A stretch of DNA of 64,000 bases from Shinella zoogloeoides (GTDB lineage: Bacteria > Pseudomonadota > Alphaproteobacteria > Rhizobiales > Rhizobiaceae): the NCBI RefSeq assembly GCF_030733845.1, contig NZ_CP132311.1, forward strand, positions 2,235,501-2,299,500, in the 5' to 3' direction. Under the pieces are notes generated by a model. That model ran no database searches. It saw only the letters and a list, made by a program, of their open reading frames with translations, and was not told where the DNA came from. Positions 49,501 to 58,496 of the stretch are shown piece after piece. Position 1 is the stretch's first letter. Each line of letters starts with the position of its first letter. The position numbers and the translations under genes are program-made.

Positions 49501-50510
49501 AGAAGCTCATCTTCCGCTGGGAGACCGCCCTCCTTGCGATGCTCGTCGCCGAACTCGCCATCTTCGGCCTCGTCAATCCGCGCTTCCTCAACGTCGCGAA
49601 CCTGATCTACGGCACCTCGGACTTCGTGCAGATCGGCATCGTCGCCCTGCCGCTGACCCTCGTCATCATCGCCGGCGGCATCGACGTCTCCTTCGCCTCG
49701 GTGATCGGCCTTGCCGCCATTGTCTTCGGCGTCGCCACCTTCTACGGCGTGCCGCTGCCGCTCTCGATCGCGCTGGCGCTCGTCTCCGGCGCGCTCTGCG
49801 GCCTCCTCAACGCCGCCGTCATCCACCTGTCGAAGATCCAGCCGCTCGTCGTCACGCTCGGCAGCCTCTATCTGTTCCAAGGCACGGCAACGGTCGCCTC
49901 CGGCCTCGTCGGCGCGGGCGGCTACGAGGGCATCGGCAATTTCCCGGATGCCTTCAACGCCTTCGGCTATGCGGAATTCCTCGGCCTGCCGGCCTCGCTC
50001 GCGCTCTTCCTCGCGCTCGCCTTCGTGCTGGTCGTGCTGCTGCACTTCACCCGCTTCGGCCGCGCCGTGTTCCTCTCGGGCCAATCGGAAAGCGCGGCGC
50101 GCTTTGCCGGCATCCCGGTCGGCCGCGTGCAGACCATCACCTATGTCATCACCGGCGTTTCCGCCGCCATCGCCGGCCTCGTCATGTCGGCCTATTTCGG
50201 CTCGGCGCGCGTCGACCTCGGTTCGGCAACGCTGCTGCCCGCCGTCACCGCGGCCGTGCTCGGCGGCGCCTCCATCTATGGCGGACAGGGCTCCATCCTC
50301 GGCACCCTGATCGCCACCTTCGTCATCGGCTACCTGCAGCAGGGCCTGCAGGCGGCCGGCGTCCCCAGCCAGATTTCCAGCGCACTTTCGGGAGGGTTGC
50401 TGGTTGTCGCGGTCGCACTGCGCCATGGAAGCGCAATGCTGGCCGATTTCATCGCCGTCGCCCGGCAGAAAAGACAGAACCGGGCGGCAGTCACTTCAGG
50501 AGGAGAATGA
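49497..50510 (+). CDS. lsrD: AI-2 ABC transporter permease LsrD
   Basis: 337 residues, second RbsC-type permease ([60 protein letters not shown]). Position between lsrC and lsrB equals the enterobacterial lsrACDB order. The last bases carry the AGGAGGAG that serves lsrB. Confidence 0.9.
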   Translation: MKKLIFRWETALLAMLVAELAIFGLVNPRFLNVANLIYGTSDFVQIGIVALPLTLVIIAGGIDVSFASVIGLAAIVFGVATFYGVPLPLSIALALVSGALCGLLNAAVIHLSKIQPLVVTLGSLYLFQGTATVASGLVGAGGYEGIGNFPDAFNAFGYAEFLGLPASLALFLALAFVLVVLLHFTRFGRAVFLSGQSESAARFAGIPVGRVQTITYVITGVSAAIAGLVMSAYFGSARVDLGSATLLPAVTAAVLGGASIYGGQGSILGTLIATFVIGYLQQGLQAAGVPSQISSALSGGLLVVAVALRHGSAMLADFIAVARQKRQNRAAVTSGGE

Positions 50511-50512
50511 GA

Positions 50513-51544
50513 ATGATCAAGAACATCATGAAATCCGGCGCCGTCGCCGCGGCGCTTCTCGCCGGCACCGTGCTCGCCTCGGGCACGGCCCACGCCGAAA
50601 ACCAGATCGCCTTCATCCCCAAGCTGGTGGGCGTCGGCTTCTTCACGTCCGGCGGCGCCGGCGCGACGAAGGCCGGCGAGGAACTCGGCGCGAAGGTCAC
50701 CTATGACGGCCCGACGGAGCCCAGCGTTTCCGGCCAGGTGCAGTTCATCAACAACTTCGTCAACCAGGGCTACAACGCGCTCATCGTCTCCTCCGTCTCG
50801 CCGGACGGCCTGTGCCCGGCGCTGAAGCGCGCCATGGAGCGCGACGTGCTGGTCATGACCTGGGACAGTGACGTCAACCCGGATTGCCGCAGCTACTACA
50901 TCAATCAGGGCACGCCCGAACAGCTCGGCGGCCTCCTGGTCGACATGGCGGCGGAAGGCGTGACGAAGGAGAAGGCCAAGGTCGCCTTCTTCTATTCCAG
51001 CCCCACCGTGACCGACCAGAACGCCTGGGCGGAAGCCGCAAAGGCGAAGATCGCCAAGGAGCATCCGGGCTGGGAGATCGTCACCACCCAGTACGGCTAT
51101 AACGACGCGCAGAAGTCGCTGCAGACGGCCGAAAGCATCCTGCAGACCTATCCGGACCTCGACGCGATCATCGCGCCCGATGCCAACGCCCTGCCGGCCG
51201 CCGCGCAGGCAGCGGAGAACCTGAAGCGCGCCGAAGGCGTCACCATCGTCGGCTTCTCCACGCCGAACGTCATGCGCCCCTATATCGAGCGCGGCACGAT
51301 CCAGCGCTTCGGCCTGTGGGACGTCACGCAGCAGGGCAAGATCTCGGTCTATGTCGCCGATCACGTCCTGAAGAACGGCCCGATGAAGGTCGGCGACAAG
51401 CTGGAGATCCCCGGCGTCGGCACGGTCGAGGTCTCGGCTAACAAGGTGCAGGGCTACGACTACGAGGCCGACGGCAACGGCATCATCCTGCTGCCGGAGC
51501 GCACCGTGTTCACCAAGGACAACATCGCCAACTTCGACTTCTGA
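50513..51544 (+). CDS. lsrB: AI-2-binding protein LsrB
   Basis: 343 residues from the ATG at 50513, seven bases after AGGAGGAG; a second ATG at 50507 is closer to that site. Signal peptide cleaved near AHA-ENQ. The AI-2 contact residues known from Salmonella LsrB are all in place: Lys in [11 protein letters not shown], Asp in VMTWDSDVN, Asp-Gln in PTVTDQNAW, and Pro/Ala in [11 protein letters not shown]. Near-identity of whole segments ([27 protein letters not shown]) makes this one of the safest calls in the window. It should bind the R-THMF form of AI-2. Confidence 0.95.
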   Translation: MIKNIMKSGAVAAALLAGTVLASGTAHAENQIAFIPKLVGVGFFTSGGAGATKAGEELGAKVTYDGPTEPSVSGQVQFINNFVNQGYNALIVSSVSPDGLCPALKRAMERDVLVMTWDSDVNPDCRSYYINQGTPEQLGGLLVDMAAEGVTKEKAKVAFFYSSPTVTDQNAWAEAAKAKIAKEHPGWEIVTTQYGYNDAQKSLQTAESILQTYPDLDAIIAPDANALPAAAQAAENLKRAEGVTIVGFSTPNVMRPYIERGTIQRFGLWDVTQQGKISVYVADHVLKNGPMKVGDKLEIPGVGTVEVSANKVQGYDYEADGNGIILLPERTVFTKDNIANFDF

Positions 51545-51555
51545 CAACGCACAAA

Positions 51556-51583
51556 CGGCGGGCGGTGCTCCGGCTGCCCGCCG
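51556..51583 (+). terminator. Hairpin after lsrB, probable partial terminator
   Basis: CGGCGGGC and GCCCGCCG enclose 12 bases and are followed by a T-rich TTTCATTT. It would lower expression of the aldolase relative to lsrB. Confidence 0.6.
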
Positions 51584-51610
51584 CTTTCATTTCAAGGACA
51601 GGACATCCGC

Positions 51611-52864
51611 ATGAAAAGCCGCTGGAACGACGGGGACGCAGCCCGTTACGTGGAAGTCGCGCGCGCGGCCGGTCAGAGCGAGGCGCTCGGCCTTCGCATC
51701 TACACCTCCCGCATCATCGGCGGCGACCCGGACCTCGTGCTGCACGGCGGCGGCAACACGTCCGTCAAGGTAAAATCAGCCGATGGCGAGGACCTGATGC
51801 ACATCAAGGGCAGCGGCTGGGATCTCGACACGATCGAGGCGCCGGGCCTACCGGCCGTACGCCTCGCCCCGCTGCTCGACGTACGCCATGGCCCCAAGCT
51901 CTCCGACCCCGAAATGGTGGCGCTGCTGCGCGCAAATCTCATCGACGCAGACGCGCCGAACCCGTCCGTCGAGGCACTGCTGCACGCCTTCCTGCCCTTC
52001 ACTTTCGTCGATCACACCCATGCGACGGCGATCCTCGCCCTTGCGGACCAGCCCGACATGCGCGAGGCGGTCAAGCGCGTCTACGGCGGGCGCCTCGCCT
52101 ATGTGCCCTATGTCATGCCCGGCTTCGACCTTTCCATCGCCGCCGATCGGGTTTATCGCGACCATCCGGATTGCGAAGGGCTCTGGCTGGAGAACCACGG
52201 CCTCTTCACCTTCGCCGACGATGCCCGCGCGTCCTACGAGCTGATGATCGAATTCGTCACCATGGCCGAGGCCGAGCTTGCCCGTGCCGGCATCACGCTC
52301 TCCGGCCCGCAGGAAAGCGACGGCGACGAGGATGCCGCGCTGAGGGCGCGGCTGGAAACGGCCCTCGCCCGCGAGGGGTCCCCCTTCGCCAAGGGCGTCT
52401 TCCTCGATTACCGCGCCACCGCCGCGATCCGCAAACACACCGCCAAGGCGAACGTCGAGGAAATTGGCCTGCGCGGCACCGTCACGCCTGACCATGTCAT
52501 CCGCATCAAGCCCTGGCCGATGATCGTCGAGCCGGATGCGGACGAGGCCGCAATCCACGCGGCCCTTGCCGCCTATGCGGAGCGCTACACGGCCTATTTC
52601 GAGCGCAACGCAGCCCGCGCGAGCGAACCGAAGCACATGCTGGACGCCTATCCGCGCGTCGTCCTCGTACGGGGAAACGGCATTTATGCCCTCGGCGCCA
52701 ACGCCAAGGCCGCCAGTATCGGCGGCGACCTCTGCGAACAGGCGACACGCGCGATCAACGCGGCCGAAGCCTACGGCCGCTTCACGCCCATCGGCGAGGC
52801 CGATCTCTTTGATATGGAATACTGGTCGCTGGAACAGGCAAAGCTCGCTATCGGCTCAAAATAG
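51611..52864 (+). CDS. Class II aldolase-family protein (RhaD/AraD-like) at the end of the lsr operon
   Basis: 417 residues from the ATG at 51611, AGGACAGGAC upstream. The aldolase core includes DLVLHGGGNTSVKVKSADGE, MHIKGSGWDL, zinc ligands His135 and His137 in FVDHTHATAIL, and His196 in LENHGLFTF. It resembles the N-terminal half of the two-domain rhamnulose-1-phosphate aldolase/dehydrogenase proteins, but lacks their SDR domain. Enterobacterial lsr operons have LsrF (a thiolase-like class I aldolase) here. This enzyme could cleave the LsrG product instead, which is inference. Confidence 0.82.
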   Translation: MKSRWNDGDAARYVEVARAAGQSEALGLRIYTSRIIGGDPDLVLHGGGNTSVKVKSADGEDLMHIKGSGWDLDTIEAPGLPAVRLAPLLDVRHGPKLSDPEMVALLRANLIDADAPNPSVEALLHAFLPFTFVDHTHATAILALADQPDMREAVKRVYGGRLAYVPYVMPGFDLSIAADRVYRDHPDCEGLWLENHGLFTFADDARASYELMIEFVTMAEAELARAGITLSGPQESDGDEDAALRARLETALAREGSPFAKGVFLDYRATAAIRKHTAKANVEEIGLRGTVTPDHVIRIKPWPMIVEPDADEAAIHAALAAYAERYTAYFERNAARASEPKHMLDAYPRVVLVRGNGIYALGANAKAASIGGDLCEQATRAINAAEAYGRFTPIGEADLFDMEYWSLEQAKLAIGSK

Positions 52865-52946
52865 CACGGACACCTGCCGGTCGTCGGCGCTCGGTGGTGC
52901 GGCGCAGAGCCCACGCGCGATATTCGCAGCCGACACCGCAACCGTT

Positions 52947-52971
52947 GGAACCAAACAGCCGATTGGCAGTT
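52947..52971 (+). promoter_or_regulatory. EcfG-like promoter GGAAC-N16-AGTT ahead of treZ
   Basis: GGAAC at 52947-52951 and AGTT at 52968-52971, 70 bases before the treZ start. Trehalose genes belong to the general-stress regulon in rhizobia, which agrees. Confidence 0.5.
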
Positions 52972-53040
52972 CGCTGCTCGAACCTCACCAATTTGCAGCA
53001 TCGCTTGTTGAGGTCTCGTTGATATTTTGCGAGCGAACCA

Positions 53041-55002
53041 ATGAGCAAATTGCCAGCGGACGAGCCAGAACCTCCGCAACGTGACAGCAGGCGCTATCCC
53101 ATAGGAGCCGAAATCATCGGGGACGCCGCGTCGTTTCGACTATGGGCCCCATCCCGGACCGGCGTCGAACTGCTGCTTGAAGACGGCACGGCTCTGCCCA
53201 TGCGAGGCGAGGCGAACGGATATTTCCGCCTCGACGTGCAGGGGCTGCCCGCCGATACGCGATACAAGTTTCGCCTGGAAGGCATCGACGCACCGGCGCC
53301 GGATCCCGCGTCCCGGTTCCAGCCCGAGGGGCCTGACGGCTGGTCGAGCCTCGTCGATCCTTTCAAGTATCGGTGGCGGGACCTCGCATGGAAGGGTCTT
53401 GGCCCTCATGAGCAGATCCTCTACGAAATCCACATGGGAACCTTCACGCCGGCGGGAACCTATCGCGCGGCAATGGAGAAGCTCCCTGCCCTGCAGGATA
53501 TCGGCGTAACCTGCCTGGAGATAATGCCGCTGAACGAATTCCGCGGGAGCTTCGGCTGGGGCTATGACGGTATCCTGCCGTTCGCGCCAAGTCATCTCTA
53601 TGGCGAACCCGACGATCTCCGGGCACTGATCGACGCCGCCCATGCCTGCGGCATCGGCGTCATTCTCGATGTCGTCTACAACCATTTCGGCGTCGGCGAT
53701 CGCTACCGCGATTTCAGCGCCGACTACTTCACCGACCGCTATTCGAACGATTGGGGCAGTTCGATCAACTTCGACGGCCCCGGCAGCGCGGGCGTGCGTG
53801 AATTCGTCTCCGCCAATGCCCGCTACTGGATCGACGAGTTTCATTTCGACGGTTTGCGCCTCGACGCCACGCAGGCTTTGAATGACGCGAGCCACGAGCA
53901 CATCATCGCGGCGGTGGCACGCGAGGCGCGTAGCGGCGCCGGCGACCGCGCCGTTTATCTTGTCGCTGAAAACGAGCCGCAGGAAACCCGGCTTGTCAGG
54001 CCGGCCTCGGCCGGTGGGTACGATATCGATGCGCTTTGGAACGATGATTTTCATCATTCGGCGATGGTCGCGCTGACCGGGCGGCGGGAAGCCTACTACC
54101 ACGACCATTCAGGCACCGCGCAGGAGTTCGTCTCGGCGGCAAAATATGGCTATCTGTTCCAGGGGCAGCGCTACGACTGGCAGAAAGCCTCCCGGGGGCA
54201 ACCCGCGATCGGCCTTCCGGCCACGAGCTTCATCCACTTCCTGCAAAACCACGACCAGATCGCCAATTCCGGCACCGGCGGACGCTTGCATCAGCTCGGC
54301 TCCCCGGCGCGCGCCCGCGCACTGACCGCCCTCCTGCTCCTCGGACCACAGACCCCGCTTCTCTTCCAGGGGCAGGAATTCGGCGCTTCGACCCCCTTCC
54401 ATTATTTTGCCGATCATCCGGACGATCTGGCACGAGACGTCAGGCAGGGACGCGTCGCATTCTTGCGGCAGTTTCCAAGCCTTGCGAATCCGGCTTTCGC
54501 AGAACGCATGCCGGAACCATCGGCGAAGGCGACGTTCGAGGCGTGCAAACTCGACTGGTCGGAGCGCGAGAACAATCGCCAGTTCGTCGAACTGCACTGC
54601 GATCTCATCGCGCTCCGCCGGGCGTGCCGCGCGATCACCCATTGCGCGCAAGGGCAAGTGGACGGAAGCGTCATGACCCGGTCCATGTTCCTGCTGCGAT
54701 ACTTTGCAGACGAGCCCGACGATCAACGGCTTTTGATCGTCAACCTCGGGAGCGACGCCCCCTTGACGACCAGCGCCGACCCGCTTCTCGCGCCGCCCGC
54801 GGGCCGGCAATGGACGCTCGAATGGTCGAGCGAGGATTTCAGTTATGGCGGCAGCGGCGTGCGGCCGGTCGACATGCATTCGAGGATGACGATCAGCGCG
54901 AATTGCGCCCTGTTCTTCAGACCGGAGAAGAAGGAACGGCTGCCGATTCCCGATCATGACGAACTGCTCTCGTGGCAGGAGGCGATCGGCCGGGGACGAT
55001 GA
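53041..55002 (+). CDS. treZ: Malto-oligosyltrehalose trehalohydrolase
   Basis: 653 residues, a GH13 enzyme that releases trehalose from maltooligosyl-trehalose. An N-terminal beta-sandwich (about 20-110: IGAEIIGDAASFRLWAPSRT) is followed by the alpha-amylase barrel with VVYNHFG, the nucleophile Asp275 in FDGLRLDATQAL, the acid Glu310 in LVAENEPQET and the transition-state Asp in LQNHDQIANS. Slightly longer than usual (about 600). TreY and TreX, its normal partners, are not in the window. No clear ribosome site precedes the ATG. Confidence 0.93.
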   Translation: MSKLPADEPEPPQRDSRRYPIGAEIIGDAASFRLWAPSRTGVELLLEDGTALPMRGEANGYFRLDVQGLPADTRYKFRLEGIDAPAPDPASRFQPEGPDGWSSLVDPFKYRWRDLAWKGLGPHEQILYEIHMGTFTPAGTYRAAMEKLPALQDIGVTCLEIMPLNEFRGSFGWGYDGILPFAPSHLYGEPDDLRALIDAAHACGIGVILDVVYNHFGVGDRYRDFSADYFTDRYSNDWGSSINFDGPGSAGVREFVSANARYWIDEFHFDGLRLDATQALNDASHEHIIAAVAREARSGAGDRAVYLVAENEPQETRLVRPASAGGYDIDALWNDDFHHSAMVALTGRREAYYHDHSGTAQEFVSAAKYGYLFQGQRYDWQKASRGQPAIGLPATSFIHFLQNHDQIANSGTGGRLHQLGSPARARALTALLLLGPQTPLLFQGQEFGASTPFHYFADHPDDLARDVRQGRVAFLRQFPSLANPAFAERMPEPSAKATFEACKLDWSERENNRQFVELHCDLIALRRACRAITHCAQGQVDGSVMTRSMFLLRYFADEPDDQRLLIVNLGSDAPLTTSADPLLAPPAGRQWTLEWSSEDFSYGGSGVRPVDMHSRMTISANCALFFRPEKKERLPIPDHDELLSWQEAIGRGR

Positions 55003-55080
55003 TTATAGAGCCTTTCAGGTTAGTGCATGCCGGCATGCGCGGCTCGAAGGCCACGATTTTACGCTTCGTGGGACCGCGCA

Positions 55081-55105
55081 GGAACCTTACGCGGCCAACG
55101 TCATT
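55081..55105 (+). promoter_or_regulatory. EcfG-like promoter GGAAC-N16-CATT
   Basis: GGAAC at 55081 and CATT at 55102, 48 bases before the gene at 55154. Same spacing and same -10 variant as at 41691 and 42651. Confidence 0.5.
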
Positions 55106-55153
55106 GCCCTGCCGAGCGCAAGCTCATCCTCCTCTTTTGAAAAGGGCTTCGCC

Positions 55154-55588
55154 ATGTCCACGAAAACGCTCCATGACATCGCTAGGAAACTCCAGAAGAT
55201 CGATTTTTGCATGATGTCGACGCACGGCGAACAAGGAGCGATTTCCAATCGCCCCATGAGCAGCAACGGCGATGTCGAATACGACGGTGATTCCTGGTTC
55301 TTTTCCTATGACGATACGGCCAAGATCGCCGATATCGGCCGCAACCCGCAGGTCTCCCTTTCCTTCAGCGAACCGCCGAGCCTGCTCGGCAAGCCTGGGA
55401 TTTTCATTTCTATCGAGGGCCAGGCACGCGTGATCCGTGACAAGGCCGCATTCGAGGAACATTGGCTGGCCGGTCTGGAGCGCTGGTTCCCACAGGGAAC
55501 CGACACGCCCGGCCTCGTATTGATCGAGGTCCGGGGTACACGTGTTCAATACTGGGATGGCGAGGAAAACGGCACGTTCCGTCTCTAG
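55154..55588 (+). CDS. Pyridoxamine-5'-phosphate-oxidase-fold general stress protein
   Basis: 144 residues, split beta-barrel flavin-binding family of the general stress protein 26 type: LQKIDFCMMSTHGEQGAISN, RPMSSNGDVEYDGDSWFFSY, DIGRNPQVSLSFSEPPSL and RVIRDKAAFEEHWLAGLERW. The start at 55154 follows AAAAGGG. Such proteins bind FMN or FAD; catalytic role uncertain. Last ordinary gene before the degenerate region. Confidence 0.87.
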   Translation: MSTKTLHDIARKLQKIDFCMMSTHGEQGAISNRPMSSNGDVEYDGDSWFFSYDDTAKIADIGRNPQVSLSFSEPPSLLGKPGIFISIEGQARVIRDKAAFEEHWLAGLERWFPQGTDTPGLVLIEVRGTRVQYWDGEENGTFRL

Positions 55589-56521
55589 CTGGAAAATCGC
55601 CACCCAGCATCGGTTTCAGCCGAGGCCGACCAGTAGCCCCCCTTGCGAAGAAGCGCCGCCGCTCCGCGATGACACGGAAGGACGTGAGGAAGGTGTCGAT
55701 ATCGCAACCCGGCCGGCTCCGGCGGATGCAGGCGGCGAACGCCCGGCCTCCTCGCGAGGCATCGCAAGCGATTCTTGCAAAAGAACAGGATGAGCAAGGT
55801 GAGACACCTTCTGCAGGGTAAAAAGCGGCGTCGCTAACCCTACCGGCTAACCAACATATAACTAATTGACATATAATAACTTTTGGTGGTGGAAGCAGTC
55901 CGAGGAGAACTCGTCTCGGAGGCAGATTTCCCTGAGAGTGGCCGATTTACAGGGTATTTCTGCAATTCGCCCTCAGCAGAATGCACTTCACCTGCGGATC
56001 ATCTTGGAAAGTCAGCAGCTTGACAGTAGTATTCCCTAAAACCCTAAACAGGGAATTTTACCGCGAAAGCTGGGATTATGCGTTGCATGTGAGAGCGGAG
56101 AAATAAACTAGGCTCCGCGCGAGAGACAGTCTCCGAGGCAGGCGCATTTGTCGTAACGGAGCATCTCCCGAACGCCCGCAAGCAGGTCGTCGATGACCTC
56201 ATTGACCACGGCCTAACGCTCGATGGTCCGCGCCGCCCGGAAAACGCCATTGGTACCCGCACCGCCGAAATACTGATGGGTTCCAACCCGTGCCGGCACA
56301 TTCTCGATCCGATGGCACGGAAGATATCAGCAATCTTCAACCGCAAGAAATCTGACGTGCCGACCTGGGCGCTGCTCGCCTTGAGCTGCAGCGCAATTCC
56401 CTCGATCACCGGCCCCGTATCAACCGAGCGGACGAAACCGATGTCAAGCAGGACTCGTCTCTGATGTAGCCGTCGTCGAGGATCAGCGTGACCTGCGGTT
56501 GATGGGTGCAAGGACCAGGGA
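55589..56521. other. Degenerate stretch without an intact gene
   Basis: About 930 bases with lower GC around 55840-56060 and many stops in every frame. Between about 56115 and 56290 one plus-strand frame reads GAFVVTEHLPNARKQVVDDL, then DHGLTLDGPRRPENAIGTRT, which looks like an old coding fragment, but no family is recognised. An open frame at 55669-55821 (MTRKDVRKVSISQPGR) is short and has no clear ribosome site. I see no further features. Confidence 0.5.
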
Positions 56522-56779
56522 ATGTGCTCAGTTCGGCTTAGGTGCAAGCTTTTCTCCTCGTTCCGAGGTTCAATAGCGGCTGATGGAACAGCATCAATCC
56601 GCCTTGATGTTGACCTTTTCGGCAGTCAGGACAAGATCAAAAGGGTCGACATCAAGGGCCAACTTCCTCGGTTCGTCGCATTCGGCAATGTTGTAAAGCT
56701 CTCCGGTCCGATGGTGGAGCGTATTTCAACAACGGATCAGACATGGGTCCGGTTGGAGCTACGCCGTCGAAAAATGTAA
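56522..56779 (+). CDS. Possible small hypothetical protein or gene fragment
   Basis: 85 codons from an ATG at 56522. The second half (DKIKRVDIKGQLPRFVAFGN then VVKLSGPMVERIS) has protein-like composition, the first 25 residues less so. No good ribosome site and no family recognised. Could be the tail of a broken gene. Confidence 0.3.
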   Translation: MCSVRLRCKLFSSFRGSIAADGTASIRLDVDLFGSQDKIKRVDIKGQLPRFVAFGNVVKLSGPMVERISTTDQTWVRLELRRRKM

Positions 56780-57010
56780 GGCAGAGCAGCATTCGCTGAT
56801 GCCCCTAACTTCGGCTGGGCAAGGGATCTGTCTAGAAAAGTTCATATGACAGCCGACGTCGTGGTGATGAGGTCTCGAGCAAAGCACCTACCGTTTGGAG
56901 TGTATAGTGGAGGCAGTGTCGGGCCCCCAAAAGCACGGCGCGGGCGGACTATGACTATCCTTCCAGTTCAAGGCTTGCGGAATTCCACGGAATTCGGCGA
57001 AAGCCAGGAT

Positions 57011-57058
57011 GGAGCGGGTAGCGGGAATTGAACCCGCGCGTTCAGCTTGAGAAGCTGT
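57011..57058 (-). other. 3' fragment of a tRNA-Gly gene, likely integration-site remnant
   Basis: Read on the minus strand, 57058-57011 gives an anticodon-arm end (CAGCTTCTCAAGCTG), a 5-base variable region, a perfect T-arm (GCGGG-TTCAATT-CCCGC), the 3' acceptor strand TACCCGC and TCCA. This matches the 3' half of a rhizobial tRNA-Gly. The 5' half (D-arm, GCGGGTGTAG acceptor) is absent, so it is not a functional tRNA. Such 3' halves are what integrases of genomic islands leave at the far end of an insertion. No integrase gene is recognisable near it. Confidence 0.7.
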
Positions 57059-57376
57059 TGGTGTTGTCGCACGATCAAGGGCATAGCTGTAAAATTGTGC
57101 CTGAGCCTCAAACGCAATATCAAGGGCTTAGCGAGCCGATTGTAAAACCCCAATTTCCGCCATTCGGTGAGAACGACATACTTCGATGGCGCTTGGCCGG
57201 CAACCTTCGGCCTAGGAGGCATTTGGGGTCCTGACGGTTTGTCTGGGGCTTATTGGCTCGCTTTGCACTGAGAACATATAGAGAACATTTAGGTGGTGCG
57301 GACGCCAAAACTTAAAGCCAGGGGAAGATGCCTACTGTGGCACGAGACACAGGAGAATGAACGGGTGCGACCAAAT

Positions 57377-57559
57377 ATGAACGAAGACCTGCGAGACGCG
57401 GTCAACGACGCCATAGCTTGGCATGGTGGTGATGTCCGCGCCACAATCGGCACGCTCCTGGCCGACTGTGCTCATCTGCGTGAGCAACTCGACATTGCCA
57501 GCCGCGCGATGGGGCACGGTTTTACGCGTGGCTGGCGGCCGGCGTCAGAGCGCGAGTGA
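57377..57559 (+). CDS. Small rhizobial hypothetical protein
   Basis: 60 residues from the ATG at 57377 (or 64 from a GTG at 57365, which has AGGAG nine bases upstream). MNEDLRDAVNDAIAWHGGDV, TIGTLLADCAHLREQLDIAS and MGHGFTRGWRPASERE read like a compact helical protein; similar short proteins ending in FTRGWRP are common in Rhizobiales. Function unknown. Confidence 0.5.
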   Translation: MNEDLRDAVNDAIAWHGGDVRATIGTLLADCAHLREQLDIASRAMGHGFTRGWRPASERE

Positions 57560-57661
57560 AATCATCGGAAACGGTCGGCCGCACTTAGGAAACCGCGGGA
57601 CCATCCGGATTGATACTTCGGAGACATCATCGAGCCCACCACATCGAAGAAGCAGGTTGCG

Positions 57662-57829
57662 TCAAAGAGAACCGTTCGGCAAACGCCCCTCATTCGCGCC
57701 ATATTTTATGTAATGCTCCATCGGATCCGCGCCGCTCTTGGCAACATCATCATAATGCTTGAGATACCACTCCGCATCGACCACACCTGCCTGGCTCAAC
57801 AGTTCCACTTTTCGTTTTATCTGCGCCTT
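57662..57829 (-). pseudogene. C-terminal fragment of a glycosyltransferase-associated protein
   Basis: KRKVELLSQAGVVDAEWYLK then HYDDVAKSGADPMEHYIKYG and ANEGRLPNGSL match the short module (DxEWYLxxYPDVAxxGxDPxEHYxxxGxxEGR) found in polysaccharide glycosyltransferases. Nothing upstream continues the protein, so it is a stranded fragment. Confidence 0.55.
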
Positions 57830-57886
57830 GTGCGGCAGGATAGTCCACAATGCAGGCAGTTCGATCATCTGCAGGATCGCGCGCCC

Positions 57887-58066
57887 GTTCTTGCTACGGC
57901 GCTCGGCGCCATCGATCTCGGCTATCGCGCCATCATCCTGACCGATGCGGTCTGCAGTGGCACGGACGAAACGCATGACGCATCGCTGAAGCTGCTCGAA
58001 AGCCGCTTTACAGCTCAGATGGAGGCGATGTTGACCGAGGCGTTCCTGTCGTCGGTTGCCGGCTAG
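57887..58066 (+). pseudogene. C-terminal fragment of an isochorismatase-family hydrolase
   Basis: From about 57887 the plus strand reads VLATALGAIDLGYRAIILTD then AVCSGTDETHDASLKLLESR, the last third of cysteine hydrolases of the isochorismatase family. The catalytic Cys, which should precede VLATA, and the N-terminal two thirds are missing. The break adjoins the glycosyltransferase-type fragment on the other strand. Confidence 0.65.
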
Positions 58067-58084
58067 CCGCCTGCCGAGACGCTA

Positions 58085-58492
58085 TCAGAGTTCCGTGATT
58101 AGACGAAGGGCTCGCAGATACTTCTCACCATCCTCGCCGATCGTCTGCACTTGAGAAAGGTTGTCCTCAAGGTCTGCCAGCTTCACGGGCTTTGCGACAG
58201 AGTTCGAAGCAGCCCGACGGACAAATGCCTCCCACCCTTCATCCTCTCGCCGCGTCATCGCATCCACCGCGCTGATGACGTCGGGCGGGAAACCCTCCTC
58301 CCGCAGCCGATCCAGCGTCCATCCTTTGCCCTTCTCGACCACGTCATGCAGATAGGCGACGATTTTTCCGGTTTCATCTGTGACGAGGGAGGCGACGCGA
58401 CGGCAGTGCTCGAAATAGGATCGTCCGGTCTTGTCGGCCTGGCCTTCATGTGCCGACTGGGCGACCTGGATTGCGTGAGCGAGGTGGTTCAC
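58085..58492 (-). CDS. Small HD-domain protein (RelA/SpoT hydrolase-like)
   Basis: 135 residues from a GTG at 58492, which lies just after the DUF2934 stop and has AAGGG upstream; an ATG at 58540 would overlap that gene by 44 bases. HD motif residues: HAIQVAQSAHEGQADKTGRS, YFEHCRRVASLV and IVAYLHDVVEKGKGW (the HD pair). The size fits single-domain HD phosphohydrolases related to the (p)ppGpp hydrolase domain. Second gene behind DUF2934. Confidence 0.75.
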   Translation of the reverse strand: MNHLAHAIQVAQSAHEGQADKTGRSYFEHCRRVASLVTDETGKIVAYLHDVVEKGKGWTLDRLREEGFPPDVISAVDAMTRREDEGWEAFVRRAASNSVAKPVKLADLEDNLSQVQTIGEDGEKYLRALRLITEL

Positions 58493-58496
58493 GGGT

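Noticed and set aside
56044..56547. 167-codon minus-strand frame in the degenerate stretch
   Set aside because: No ribosome site, no family, and it lies opposite the better-looking relic; composition is not convincing.
57011..57058. Functional tRNA-Gly gene
   Set aside because: The D-arm and 5' acceptor strand are missing, so it cannot fold as a whole tRNA.
56968..57222. 84-codon minus-strand frame (MPPRPKVAGQAPSKYVVLTE)
   Set aside because: Reads through the tRNA-Gly 3' fragment (the RVQFPLPAPS run is the usual false translation of a tRNA end) and has no ribosome site.
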